A model generated the notes under the pieces. That model searched no databases. It worked only from the letters and a program-made list of their open reading frames with translations, and was not told where the DNA came from. DNA of 64,000 nt from VRUE01 sp963764365 (GTDB taxonomy: Bacteria; Actinomycetota; Thermoleophilia; Solirubrobacterales; 70-9), in contig CAVXSI010000020.1 of assembly GCA_963764365.1 (NCBI GenBank), forward strand, positions 1 to 64,000. The letters are read 5' to 3'. Position 1 is the stretch's first letter. Each line of letters starts with the position of its first letter. Of this stretch, positions 1-9,155 are shown piece after piece. Position numbers and translations under genes: made by a program.

Positions 1-858
<858 letters not shown>

Positions 859-863
859 ACGGG

Positions 864-2465
864 ATGGAGGCAGCCGAGGCCCTGGGCAGGGGCAACCTCT
901 CCGCTTTCTACGAGGCGTTTCGCGAGGCCGTGCGCGCCCGCTCCCGCGCCTTCTGGATAGTCGCCGGCCTGACCGTGCTGGCGGCGGCGCTGCGGTTCGC
1001 GACCCTCGGCGCCCAGTCCTACCACCACGACGAGATCGTCACCGCCAGCCGCGTCCTCCGCGACGGCTTCGGGCACGCGATGGAAGCGGTCGGCTTCAGC
1101 GAGTCGGCGCCGCCGCTCTACTACGCGCTGGCCTGGCTCTGGACACAGCTGACCGGCACCGGCGAGGTCGGCCTGCGCTCGCTCTCCGCCCTGGCCGGGG
1201 TGGCGACGGTCCCGGTCGCCTTCCTGCTCGGGGCCGAGCTGCGCGGCCGCCGCGCCGGGATCGCCGCCGCGGCCTTCGTCGCCGTCAACCCGATGCTGCT
1301 GTGGTACTCGCAGGAGGCGCGCGGCTACGCCCTGTTCTCGCTCCTCACCGCCGTCGCCGCGCTCTATTTCGTCCGCGCCCTCGACGCCTCCCATGGGGAC
1401 GTGCCGGTAGTTAGACCCCATATTGGGCGGCAAATCACCGGCACGTCTGGGCGTGGGCGCTGGGATTTGAGGCTTTGGGGGGTTTTCTCGGCGCTCGCCC
1501 TGGCGACCCACTACTTCGCGATCTTCCCGCTCGTCCTCGAGGCGGCCTGGCTGCTGCGCCGCCGCGGCCGCGCCGCGCTCTCGGGGCTGGCGATCGCCGC
1601 CGCCGCGGGGCTGGCGCTGGCGCCGCTGGCGATCCACCAGATGTCGCTCGGGCACGCCGAATGGATCGGCGAACGCAGCCTTGGCCACCGCCTCTGGGAG
1701 GCGGGCGTGACCTTCGCCGTGGGAGAGACCGGCGACATCATCGCTCGGCCCGAGCGGGTGCTGCCCGCGGTGGTGCCGCTGGCGGCGATGCTCTTCCTGC
1801 TCGGCCTGATCGCCTTCCGCGCCGGGCGGGACGAGCGGCGGGCGGCCGGGCGAATGCTGGCGATCGCCGCGGTGACGGTCGCGGCGCCGCTGGCGCTCGC
1901 CCTGCTCGCGCCGGGCAAGGACTACGTCCTCGCCCGCAACCTGCTGCCCGCCCTGGTGCCGCTGCTGGCGGCGGTCGCGATCGGCGCCACCCTGCGTCGC
2001 GCCGGCCGCAGCGGCCTGCTCGCCGCCGCGGTGCTCGTCGTCTACTCGCTCGGCTTCTCGGTCCTCGCCGGCGCCGATCCCGGGCTGCAGCGCCCCGACT
2101 GGAAGGGCGTAGCCACCGCGCTCGGGGAACCGAGCGCGCCGCGGGCGACGATCACCTGGACGCTCGGCGAGGCCTCGCTGCGCTACTACCTCTCGACCGG
2201 CTCCTTCCAGGTGCGGCCGTCGGAAGGCTTCGCCTGGGACGTGCACGAAATCGACTTCGTCTCGCAGGGGCCGGCGCCGCCGGTCCCGGGCCGCCTGCTC
2301 GGGCCGCGTTTCCGCCAGGTCGGCTACGAGCAGGTAGGAAGGCTCTGGGTGAGGCGCTACGCGCTGCCCGGCCGGGATCTGGGGCATCTGCGGCTGCGGG
2401 CGATCCGCGACGCCGATCTCGGCTTTCGCTCCAACGGCGTCCTCCTGGACGGCATCGGCCCGTGA
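864..2465 (+). CDS. GT39/ArnT-like integral membrane glycosyltransferase
   Basis: About 533 residues with many hydrophobic segments. Near the N-terminus is 'SYHHDEIVTASR', the acidic first-loop signature of polyprenyl-phosphate-sugar-dependent glycosyltransferases of the PMT/ArnT type (GT39/GT83). Such enzymes move a sugar from a lipid carrier to protein or lipid on the outer membrane face. The ATG at 864 is 5 bases after lon and begins directly before the first transmembrane stretch. Oddity: residues about 176-200 are a hydrophilic insert, encoded by a DNA inverted repeat (1398-1447), between two membrane segments. Substrate cannot be inferred. The family call is good, the exact function open. 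Confidence 0.8.
   Translation: MEAAEALGRGNLSAFYEAFREAVRARSRAFWIVAGLTVLAAALRFATLGAQSYHHDEIVTASRVLRDGFGHAMEAVGFSESAPPLYYALAWLWTQLTGTGEVGLRSLSALAGVATVPVAFLLGAELRGRRAGIAAAAFVAVNPMLLWYSQEARGYALFSLLTAVAALYFVRALDASHGDVPVVRPHIGRQITGTSGRGRWDLRLWGVFSALALATHYFAIFPLVLEAAWLLRRRGRAALSGLAIAAAAGLALAPLAIHQMSLGHAEWIGERSLGHRLWEAGVTFAVGETGDIIARPERVLPAVVPLAAMLFLLGLIAFRAGRDERRAAGRMLAIAAVTVAAPLALALLAPGKDYVLARNLLPALVPLLAAVAIGATLRRAGRSGLLAAAVLVVYSLGFSVLAGADPGLQRPDWKGVATALGEPSAPRATITWTLGEASLRYYLSTGSFQVRPSEGFAWDVHEIDFVSQGPAPPVPGRLLGPRFRQVGYEQVGRLWVRRYALPGRDLGHLRLRAIRDADLGFRSNGVLLDGIGP
1398..1447. repeat. 11-bp perfect inverted repeat inside the GT39 gene
   Basis: GACGTGCCGGT (1398-1408) and ACCGGCACGTC (1437-1447) are exact reverse complements with a 28-base loop. 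The unit is translated in frame into a polar loop of the glycosyltransferase. It resembles in layout, though not in sequence, the long inverted-repeat elements found at gene ends in this window. Confidence 0.7.
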
Positions 2466-2466
2466 C

Positions 2467-2657
2467 GTGCGTGGCCGGCGCATATCGGCGTCCTCGTCCG
2501 GCCGCCTGCGGGTCACGCACCGGCCGGTCGCATGTCCTCCGCTCTCGCTAGGGCGGACTGATGGCAACCGGAGATCTTCCGCGCCCGGGCATGCTCGTGC
2601 GCTCCCCATGCCGACCTCCCTGCGCCCCTCGTCCCTAATCTGCTTGGCCGCACGCGC
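2467..2657. repeat. Intergenic repeat 'B', copy 1
   Basis: The gap after the GT39 gene holds CGCATATCGGCGTCCTCG (2479-2496) and ATCTGCTTGGCC followed by CACGCGC (2638-2657). The same two blocks, in the same order and orientation, recur at 19407-19424 and 19499-19516. GTGCGTGGCC near the left end roughly pairs with GGCCGCACGC near the right end. The middle differs between copies. It lies between two plus-strand genes. Function unknown; a structured leader or a small mobile repeat are both possible. Nothing else recognisable was seen in 2466-2718. Confidence 0.6.
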
Positions 2658-2718
2658 GACGGGAGGTTTTGGGGCTATTCTGAGACGGGACCCAACGATC
2701 TTTTAGCGAGGAGAAGGC

Positions 2719-3147
2719 ATGACCAAGACGAAAGCGAGCCAGGCCGCGGATGTCTATTCGACCGCGCGCGAAAACCCCTACGTCCAGCGGCTGATCGAGG
2801 ACGAAGAGCTGCGCGACAACCTGCGCGACGCGTTCGAAGCGGCGCGCGGCGCCTACTCGCGGGCGACCGGCAACGGCAAGGGCACGGTCAAGGCCGTGAC
2901 CAGCGACAAGAAGGTGCAGAAGGACCTCCGCACCGCCGCCGAGAGCCTGCGCGAGGCCTCCGAGCAGCTGCGGGCGCCGAAGAAGCGCAAGAAGAGCCGT
3001 CTCGGCCGCCTCATCCTGCTCGCCCTGGTCGGCACGGCGATCGCGCTGGTGGTCAGCGAGGACGCCCGCAAGGCCGTGCTCGACGCGCTGTTCGGCGCCG
3101 AGGAGGAGTTCGAGTACACCTCCACGACGAGCATCAACGGCTCTTAG
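2719..3147 (+). CDS. Small membrane-anchored protein of unknown function
   Basis: 142 residues. Residues 1-90 are charged and helical-looking ('LIEDEELRDNLRDAFEAAR'), followed by a Lys/Arg-rich stretch ('APKKRKKSRLGR') and one transmembrane helix ('LILLALVGTAIALVV', about 95-112), then an acidic tail. This resembles YtxH/DUF-type single-span stress proteins, but I do not recognise a specific family. A good ribosome-binding site (GAGGAGAAGG) sits just before the ATG. The stop codon directly abuts the start of the TetR gene, so the two are probably co-expressed. Confidence 0.75.
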   Translation: MTKTKASQAADVYSTARENPYVQRLIEDEELRDNLRDAFEAARGAYSRATGNGKGTVKAVTSDKKVQKDLRTAAESLREASEQLRAPKKRKKSRLGRLILLALVGTAIALVVSEDARKAVLDALFGAEEEFEYTSTTSINGS

Positions 3148-3756
3148 TTGGAGGCTGCAACCAAAGAGCGGGAGCTGAGCGGCGAAAAGGCGCAGCGGAT
3201 CGTCAACGCGATGCGCGAGAGCGTCGCCAAGCGGGGCGCCGCCGGCTCCACCTTCGAGCAGGTCGCCCGCGAGGCCGGCGTCAGCCGCGGCCTCCTGCAC
3301 TACTACTTCGGGACCAAGGAGCGGCTGCTGGTCGAGGTGGTCCGCCGCGACGCCGAGATCCGCGTCGCCCGGCTCGACGAGCCGCTGGCGAAGGCGGAGA
3401 CGGTCGACGACGTGCTCGACGTCCTCGTCGCCAGCCTGACCGACCTGATCGAGAACGAACCGGCCTTCTTCCTGCTGCTCTACGAGCTGTTCAGCGCCGG
3501 CCGGCGCAATCCCGAGATTCGCCACGAGGTCGGGCAGCTGTTCGACCGCACCCGCTCCCACGTCGCCGAGGTGCTGGAGGCGAAGGAGCGCGAGGGGGTG
3601 CTCAGCCTGCGCTACGAAGCCGAGGCGATCGTCGCCTACCTGTTCGCGGTCGGCGACGGCTTCGCGCTGCAGGCGCTGTCGGATCCCGAGCGCGACATCA
3701 GCGCCGCCCTAGCCGCGGGCGCCGCCTCGGCGCGCTTCCTGCTCGGCAGCGAGTAG
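3148..3756 (+). CDS. TetR/AcrR family transcriptional regulator
   Basis: 202 residues with a classical N-terminal TetR helix-turn-helix ('STFEQVAREAGVSRGLLHYYFGTKERLL', about residues 27-54) and an all-helical ligand-binding part. The TTG start at 3148 immediately follows the stop of the upstream gene with no clear own ribosome-binding site, so translation is probably coupled; an ATG 21 codons inside would cut close to the DNA-binding domain. The MMPL exporter begins 112 bases downstream in the same direction. By analogy with TetR/exporter pairs it may regulate that exporter; this is inference. Confidence 0.88.
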   Translation: MEAATKERELSGEKAQRIVNAMRESVAKRGAAGSTFEQVAREAGVSRGLLHYYFGTKERLLVEVVRRDAEIRVARLDEPLAKAETVDDVLDVLVASLTDLIENEPAFFLLLYELFSAGRRNPEIRHEVGQLFDRTRSHVAEVLEAKEREGVLSLRYEAEAIVAYLFAVGDGFALQALSDPERDISAALAAGAASARFLLGSE

Positions 3757-3766
3757 CCCCTTCGGT

Positions 3767-3811
3767 TCCGCTGTTCCTTTGCCGCGGATGCGTGGGCAGA
3801 GGAACAGCGGA
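3767..3811 (+). terminator. Hairpin after the TetR gene
   Basis: TCCGCTGTTCCT (3767-3778) and AGGAACAGCGGA (3800-3811) form a perfect 12-bp stem with a 21-base loop just after the TetR stop. There is no U tract, so termination is plausible but not certain. Confidence 0.5.
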
Positions 3812-3868
3812 GCGTGATCGGGTTCACAGACCAACGGTCGCCGGTGCGAAAGGCTGGCCAACCAGCCA

Positions 3869-6106
3869 ATGCGCGAGCCGATGACCAGACTTGCCGCTTT
3901 CCTGGGACGCAGGCGACGCTGGGTCCTGGCCGGCTGGGTCGTCGTCCTGGTCCTCGCTCTGCCGCTCGCCCAGCGCCAGACCGAACACCTGACCGGGGGC
4001 GGCTTCGACGTTCCCGGCAGCCAGTCGAAGGCTGTCAGCGACGCGGTCGAGCAGGGCTTCGGCGAACACGCCGACGGGATCGCGGTGCTGCTGCAGGCGC
4101 AACCGGGCACGACGCCGGCGGCTCGGGCCGCGGCGGTCGCCCGGGTGCGTCGCGCGGTCGCCGGGATCGACCGGGTGACCCTGACGCCGGCCGCGCCGCG
4201 GCGGGCCGAGCTCGCGCTGCGGCACGGCGCGGTGGCGATGCTGCCGCTGCGCAGCAACCTCAGCTCCGACCTGCTGATCGACCCGGCCGCGACCCTGCGA
4301 GACGAGCTCGACCCGGGCGCGTCGCGGGGCGGGGTGAGGACCTACCTCGCCGGCCAGCCGACGATCTGGGCCGGGATGCAGGAACTGTCCAAGGAAGACC
4401 TCTCGAAGGCCGAGGCCGGGGGCTTCCCGATCGTCGCCCTGATTCTGCTCGTCGTCTTCGGCTCGCTGGCGGCGGCGGCGCTGCCGCTGGCGCTCGGCTT
4501 CGTCAGCGTGATCGTCACCGGCGCGCTGATCTACTTCATCTCGCTCCAGATGGAGACCTCGGTCTTCGTCACCAACATGGCCTCGATGATCGGGATCGGG
4601 GTCGCCGTCGACTACTCGCTGTTCATCCTCGCCCGCTACCGCGAGGAGCGGGCGGCTGGGCGCGGCCCGGACGAGGCGCGGGCCGAGGCGCTCTCGACCT
4701 CCGGCCTCGCGGTCAGCTTCTCCGGCCTCGCCGTGATCATCTCGCTGGCCGGCCTGTGGATGGTCGACAACCAGGCGCTGCGCTCGATGGCCCTCGGGGC
4801 GATGGTCGTGGTCGGAGTCTCGATCCTCGCCGCGACGACCCTGCTGCCGGCGCTGATCGCGATGCTGGGGGACCGCGTGCTGCCGGGCGGCGTCGTGGCG
4901 TCGGCGCTGCGCTTCGTCAAGCACCGGGTCCTGCGCCGGCCGGCCCGGCCCGCCGCTGACACCGCCGCCGTGGCGCCGGACGCCGGCAGCCCCTTCTGGC
5001 GCGCCTGGACCGCCCGGGTGATGGCGCGGCCGTGGACTGCGGTGATCGGGGTCAGCGCCGTCCTCCTCACCCTTGCGATCCCGCTGCTCTCGATCACCAC
5101 CGGCACCCAGGCGCTGACCCAGTTCCCGAAGGGCAGCGACGTGAGGGTCGGCAACGAGCTCGCCTCGAAGCAGCTCGGCGGCGGTACCGACCCGGTCCAG
5201 GTCGTCGCCGGCTTCGGCTCCGCCGGCGCCGCGCGCGAAGGCCGGGGGGCGGTCGCCGCCTTCGCCCGCCGGCTCGGGGCGACGCCGGGCGTCAGCTCGG
5301 TCGCGCCGCCGGCCTACTCGGGCGCCCGCGTGCTGATCCAGGCGACGCCGAGCGCCGGCAGCGAGTCCGACGCCGCGGTCGCCCTGGTCGAACGCGTCCG
5401 CGCGCTCGCCCCGTCGACCGCGCTCGGCCGGGCGGCGGCGGTGGACGTCGGCGGCGAGACCGCCCGCAGCCACGACGTGCGGGCGCTGATCAGCGGCTCG
5501 ATGTGGAAGATCGTCCTCTTCGTCCTCGCGCTCAGCTTCCTCGTCCTGATGCTGATGCTGCGCTCGCTGCTGCTGCCGCTGAAGGCGGTGCTGATGAACC
5601 TGCTCTCGATCGGCGCCGCCTTCGGCGTCCTCGTCGCTGTCTTCCAGTGGGGCTGGCTCGACAGCCTGTTCGGCTTCGAAGCCCAGGGTGCGCTGGACAC
5701 GATCAACGTGCCGCTGATCTTCGCCGTTGTCTTCGGCCTCTCGATGGACTACGAGGTGTTCCTGATGTCGCGGATCCGCGAGCGCTACATGCGCCACGGC
5801 GACAACGAGCGCGCCGTCGCCGAGGGGCTCGCGACCAGCGCCCGCACGATCTCCTCGGCGGCGCTGATCATGGCCTGTGTGTTCGGCGTCTTCGTCCTCA
5901 CCGGCGTCCCTTCGATCAAGGAGTTGGGCCTCGGCTGCGCGGTGGCGATCACCCTCGACGCGACCCTGGTGCGGCTGATCCTGGTGCCGGCGGCGATGAA
6001 GCTGCTCGGCGGCTGGAACTGGTGGATGCCGTCCTGGCTCGACCGCGTCCTGCCCGACTTCTCCTTCGAGCGGGGGCGGGGCGAGCCGGAGCCGGCCGAG
6101 GCCTGA
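3869..6106 (+). CDS. MMPL/RND family transporter
   Basis: 745 residues in the two-halves layout of MmpL proteins: a membrane helix near residue 15-33, an extracytoplasmic porter domain, a five-helix block with 'SMIGIGVAVDYSLFILARYREE', a central cytoplasmic loop, then a second porter domain and helix block with 'VVFGLSMDYEVFLMSRIRERY'. The conserved Asp-Tyr pairs in the helix-4-like segments of each half match proton-relay positions of the family. MmpL proteins export lipids, siderophores or small hydrophobic compounds. A TetR gene lies upstream. The start at 3869 ATG places a short basic N-terminus before the first helix. Substrate unknown. Confidence 0.92.
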   Translation: MREPMTRLAAFLGRRRRWVLAGWVVVLVLALPLAQRQTEHLTGGGFDVPGSQSKAVSDAVEQGFGEHADGIAVLLQAQPGTTPAARAAAVARVRRAVAGIDRVTLTPAAPRRAELALRHGAVAMLPLRSNLSSDLLIDPAATLRDELDPGASRGGVRTYLAGQPTIWAGMQELSKEDLSKAEAGGFPIVALILLVVFGSLAAAALPLALGFVSVIVTGALIYFISLQMETSVFVTNMASMIGIGVAVDYSLFILARYREERAAGRGPDEARAEALSTSGLAVSFSGLAVIISLAGLWMVDNQALRSMALGAMVVVGVSILAATTLLPALIAMLGDRVLPGGVVASALRFVKHRVLRRPARPAADTAAVAPDAGSPFWRAWTARVMARPWTAVIGVSAVLLTLAIPLLSITTGTQALTQFPKGSDVRVGNELASKQLGGGTDPVQVVAGFGSAGAAREGRGAVAAFARRLGATPGVSSVAPPAYSGARVLIQATPSAGSESDAAVALVERVRALAPSTALGRAAAVDVGGETARSHDVRALISGSMWKIVLFVLALSFLVLMLMLRSLLLPLKAVLMNLLSIGAAFGVLVAVFQWGWLDSLFGFEAQGALDTINVPLIFAVVFGLSMDYEVFLMSRIRERYMRHGDNERAVAEGLATSARTISSAALIMACVFGVFVLTGVPSIKELGLGCAVAITLDATLVRLILVPAAMKLLGGWNWWMPSWLDRVLPDFSFERGRGEPEPAEA

Positions 6107-6113
6107 GGGGCAA

Positions 6114-6211
6114 TCCCGGCAGGGGTTCCACTTGACTTTTTCGCCGGGAACGGGCGTCTCTCGCCGACGCGCTTGGGCGAAAAAGTAGAAGACGTTCCAC
6201 CTCTACCGGGA
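6114..6211. repeat. Long inverted-repeat element, copy E1
   Basis: 98 bp between the MMPL stop and the amidase start. TCCCGGCAGGGGTTCCAC at the left pairs with the right end, whose reverse complement reads TCCCGGTAGAGGTGGAAC. Inside are CTTTTTCG (6136-6143) and CGAAAAAG (6178-6185). The two arms correspond to the two arms of E2 and E3 swapped, so E1 is the same element in reverse orientation. Confidence 0.8.
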
Positions 6212-6234
6212 CAGGTCTCAATACGCTTCGAGTT

Positions 6235-7638
6235 ATGAGCGATGAGATTGCTTTCGCGGGGGCGGCGAAACAGGCGGAGATGGTGCGCGGGGGCGAGGTC
6301 TCTCCGAGCGAGTTGGTGCGGCTCTGCCTCGACCGGATCGAGCGGCTTGACCCGCAACTGAACGCGTTCCGCGCCGTCTTCGCCGAGCGGGCGCTGCTCC
6401 AAGCCGAGCAGGCCGAGGCGCGGCTGAAGGGCGGCGACGCGCGACCGCTGCTGGGGGTGCCGGTGGCGATCAAGGACGAGGTCGACGTGGCCGGCGACGT
6501 GACGACCTACGGCACCGACGGCTTCTCCGGGCCGGCCGGCGCCGATGCGGAGGCGGTGCGGAAGCTGCGCGAGGCCGGCGCGATCGTGGTCGGCAAGACG
6601 CTGCTGCCGGAGCTGGCGATCTGCGGCTTCACCGAGTCGGCCACCTGGGGGGTGACGCGCAACCCCTGGAATCCGCAGCGCACGCCGGGCGGCTCCAGCG
6701 GCGGCAGCGCCGCCGCCGTGGCGGCCGGTCTGGTGCCGATCGCCTTTGCCTCGGACGGCGCCGGCTCGATCCGCATCCCCGCCGCGTCCTGCGGCCTGTT
6801 CGGGTTGAAGCCGCAGCGCGGCAGGGTCTCGGTCGCCCCCGATCGGGAGCGCTGGAACGGGATGTCGGCCTTCGGCTGCGTCAGCCGCTCGGTGCGCGAC
6901 ACCGCCCTCTGGCTCGACGTCAGCTGCGATCGCTCGGGCGAGGGGGCGCCGCCCCCGCCTGCGCGCCCGTTCGTCGAGTCGGCCGCCACGCCGCCCGGCA
7001 AGCTGCGCGTCGCCTGGTCGACCGCCGCCCCGCGCGCGGTCGCGCCGCCGACCGTGGACGCGCCGGCGAAGGGCGCGGTTGCTGCGACTGCGGAGCTGCT
7101 GGGCTCGCTCGGTCACGAGGTCGCCCAGCGCGACCCGGACTGGGGAGGGATCGGCGACAACAGCGTGCCGCGCTACCTGCGCGGGATCGCCGAAGACTTC
7201 GCCAAGGTCCCGCATCCCGAGCGGCTCGAACGGCGCACCCGCAACATGGCCGGGCTCGGCCGCCTGATCCCGGACGGCCTGTTCGAGCGTGCCCGCCGGG
7301 GAGAACGGGCCGACGCCGCCCGTGTCAACGCGATCTTCGACGACTTCGACGTGCTGATGACCCCGGTGATGGGCGGGACGGCGCTGCCGGTTCGCCGCTG
7401 GGAGGGCCGCGGCGCGCTATGGACGCTGCTCGGGATGAGCCGCTTCTACCCCTACTGCATCCCCTGGAACCACCTCGGCAACCCGGCGATGTCGGTTCCC
7501 GCCGGCTTCGCCGCCGACGGCATGCCCCTCGCGGTCCAGATCGTCGGCCGCCCCGGCGACGAGGCAACCCTGCTCTCTCTAGCTGCCCAGCTCGAGGCGG
7601 AGCGCCCCTGGGCGGACAAGCATCCACCGATCTCGTGA
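6235..7638 (+). CDS. Amidase signature family hydrolase
   Basis: 467 residues. The Ser-cisSer-Lys triad is visible: Lys80 in 'GVPVAIKDEVD', cis-Ser at about 154 in 'PGGSSGGS' and nucleophile Ser178 in 'DGAGSIR', with the 24-residue spacing usual for the family. These enzymes hydrolyse carboxamides; GatA of the transamidosome belongs to the same family, but no gatB or gatC lies nearby and the C-terminal part resembles stand-alone amidases. The ATG at 6235 follows element E1. Cytoplasmic: no signal peptide. Substrate unknown. Confidence 0.9.
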   Translation: MSDEIAFAGAAKQAEMVRGGEVSPSELVRLCLDRIERLDPQLNAFRAVFAERALLQAEQAEARLKGGDARPLLGVPVAIKDEVDVAGDVTTYGTDGFSGPAGADAEAVRKLREAGAIVVGKTLLPELAICGFTESATWGVTRNPWNPQRTPGGSSGGSAAAVAAGLVPIAFASDGAGSIRIPAASCGLFGLKPQRGRVSVAPDRERWNGMSAFGCVSRSVRDTALWLDVSCDRSGEGAPPPPARPFVESAATPPGKLRVAWSTAAPRAVAPPTVDAPAKGAVAATAELLGSLGHEVAQRDPDWGGIGDNSVPRYLRGIAEDFAKVPHPERLERRTRNMAGLGRLIPDGLFERARRGERADAARVNAIFDDFDVLMTPVMGGTALPVRRWEGRGALWTLLGMSRFYPYCIPWNHLGNPAMSVPAGFAADGMPLAVQIVGRPGDEATLLSLAAQLEAERPWADKHPPIS

Positions 7639-7662
7639 GCGTCCCCCGCTAAGCCTGAAAGA

Positions 7663-7775
7663 GGGCCCGTCCCGGTAGGGGTGGAGCGTCTTGTACTTTT
7701 TTTGCGATGGCGTCGGCGGACAGCCGATGGCTGTCTTCAAAAAAAGTTAAGCGGAACCCCTGCCGGGACGGGCCC
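7663..7775. repeat. Long inverted-repeat element, copy E2
   Basis: 113 bp between two convergent genes. The arms GGGCCCGTCCCGG (7663-7675) and CCGGGACGGGCCC (7763-7775) are exact complements and continue inward with near-complementary AGGGGT/ACCCCT. The core has GGAGCGTCTTGTACTTTTT on the left and, read on the other strand, GGTTCCGCTTAACTTTTT on the right. The last base touches the stop codon of the minus-strand gene. It may serve as a bidirectional terminator. Confidence 0.85.
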
Positions 7776-9062
7776 TTACCCGAACACCTTGCGCATCCGC
7801 GCGATCTCGCGCAGCTTGCCGTGCGGGCGGATGCGGCGCTGGAGGAGCATCTTCAGCGGGTTCGCTTCCGGCTTGCCCATCGAGACGAAGTCCCCCCAGC
7901 TGGCCTCCAGGACCAGGGTCGGGTTCGGCGCCTCGCCCGGCTCGGCCCGGGTCGAGCCGTTGTCGATCGTCAGGTGCCACGGCTCGGCGTCGCTGAAGCG
8001 GTACTGGTAGACGAGCGGCGAGCCGTTCGCCGCCGCCGGGTCGGCGGCACGGCTGATCACGTCGAAGTAGAGGCGTTGCACCTCGGGCGAGGCGTCGGGC
8101 CTGGGACCGTCCGGCGGACCGAGCACGCCGGCCTCCATCAGCTTCACCTGCCGCGCCGCGACCTCCTCGGCCGTGGCCTCGGGGTCGAACGGGAAGACGC
8201 CGGGCGGCATCTCCTCGGTCGGGAAGCCGATCGTCCGCCAGCGCTGGCGGATCAGTTTGAGGCCGAAGGCGAAGATGTCCTCGATGCTGAAGCCGTAGCA
8301 CTCGGTGTATTCGCGGTCCATGCCCGGCGGGTAGAACACGGCCGGCCCGTAGGGCAGGGTTCCGCGCAGCAGCTCGACCACCGCGGCGCGGCACTCCTCC
8401 GAAGCGGGATGCTCGGGCGCCAGCAGCTCCGAGAGCACCTTGACGCCGAAGCCGATGTGGCGCTGCTCGTCGCGCGAGACGTTGCCCATCCCCGCGCTGA
8501 AGCCGGGCATCGTTTCCTCGGAGGCGAAGAAGTCCTCGATGAAATGCTGGCCGGGCTGGGCGAGCGAGCCCTCGACGATCAGGTGGTAGAGGGTGATCGC
8601 CTGCGCGTACTTGGGCAGCGAGCGGTCCTTGCGCAGTTCCTCGGCCATCAGGTCGAGCCGGTCGAAGATGCCGCGGTAGCCCCAGTTGAGCTGCGGCATC
8701 GTCGAGGAGAGGGTCTGCTGGATCGAGTCGCCGCCGACCCCGATCACCTCCTTGAAGAAGCGATGGAAGAAGATCGAGTGGCGGACCTCGTCGACCTGCT
8801 GGGTGGCGAGGAAGTAGGACTGCTCCTCGGTCGGGGCGGCGGTGACGTAGGGGGCGAGCGTGTCGGCGACGCGGTCCTCGCCGTAGTAGAACATCGAGTA
8901 GATCCACATCGCCGAGCGGCGCTGGATCTCGCTCAGCGCCTCCCAGCCGGCGCGGTCCTTGGAGAAGTCGAGGTCGTAGGCGCTCCAGTTGCCCTGCTCC
9001 CAGCGCTTGTAGAGATCCTCGTAGGTGACGTTGTCCATCAGGCTCTGCGATGCGACGCTCAT
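7776..9062 (-). CDS. Diiron R2-like (ferritin-like) protein fused to an SCP2 sterol-carrier domain
   Basis: 428 residues. The first ~290 form a ribonucleotide-reductase small-subunit-like four-helix domain with all six metal ligands: Glu62 ('GEDRV'), Glu92 and His95 ('DEVRH'), Glu164 ('IVEGS'), Glu199 and His202 ('DEQRH'). Residues ~330-428 are an SCP2-like lipid-binding domain ('LEASWGDFVSMGKPEANPLKML'). No nrdA-type large subunit is nearby, which argues for an R2lox/R2-like oxidase acting on a lipid or acyl substrate rather than for NrdB. The acyl-CoA synthetase directly upstream on the same strand fits lipid chemistry. The ATG at 9062 has a GGAGAAGAG-type ribosome-binding site. Confidence 0.85.
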   Translation of the reverse strand: MSVASQSLMDNVTYEDLYKRWEQGNWSAYDLDFSKDRAGWEALSEIQRRSAMWIYSMFYYGEDRVADTLAPYVTAAPTEEQSYFLATQQVDEVRHSIFFHRFFKEVIGVGGDSIQQTLSSTMPQLNWGYRGIFDRLDLMAEELRKDRSLPKYAQAITLYHLIVEGSLAQPGQHFIEDFFASEETMPGFSAGMGNVSRDEQRHIGFGVKVLSELLAPEHPASEECRAAVVELLRGTLPYGPAVFYPPGMDREYTECYGFSIEDIFAFGLKLIRQRWRTIGFPTEEMPPGVFPFDPEATAEEVAARQVKLMEAGVLGPPDGPRPDASPEVQRLYFDVISRAADPAAANGSPLVYQYRFSDAEPWHLTIDNGSTRAEPGEAPNPTLVLEASWGDFVSMGKPEANPLKMLLQRRIRPHGKLREIARMRKVFG

Positions 9063-9128
9063 CTCTTCTCCTTTTGGTGTTGCGCTCGGGGCTGAGACTA
9101 GCGGGAAGCTGGCCAGTCAGCCAGTCGT

Positions 9129-9155
9129 CCCCGTTGTGACTTCGTCACACCGGGG
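9129..9155 (-). terminator. Terminator hairpin at the end of the acyl-CoA synthetase gene
   Basis: CCCCGTTGTGAC, loop TTC, GTCACACCGGGG: a 12-position stem with one mismatch. It overlaps the last codons of the acyl-CoA synthetase gene and could reduce read-through into the R2-like gene. Confidence 0.55.
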
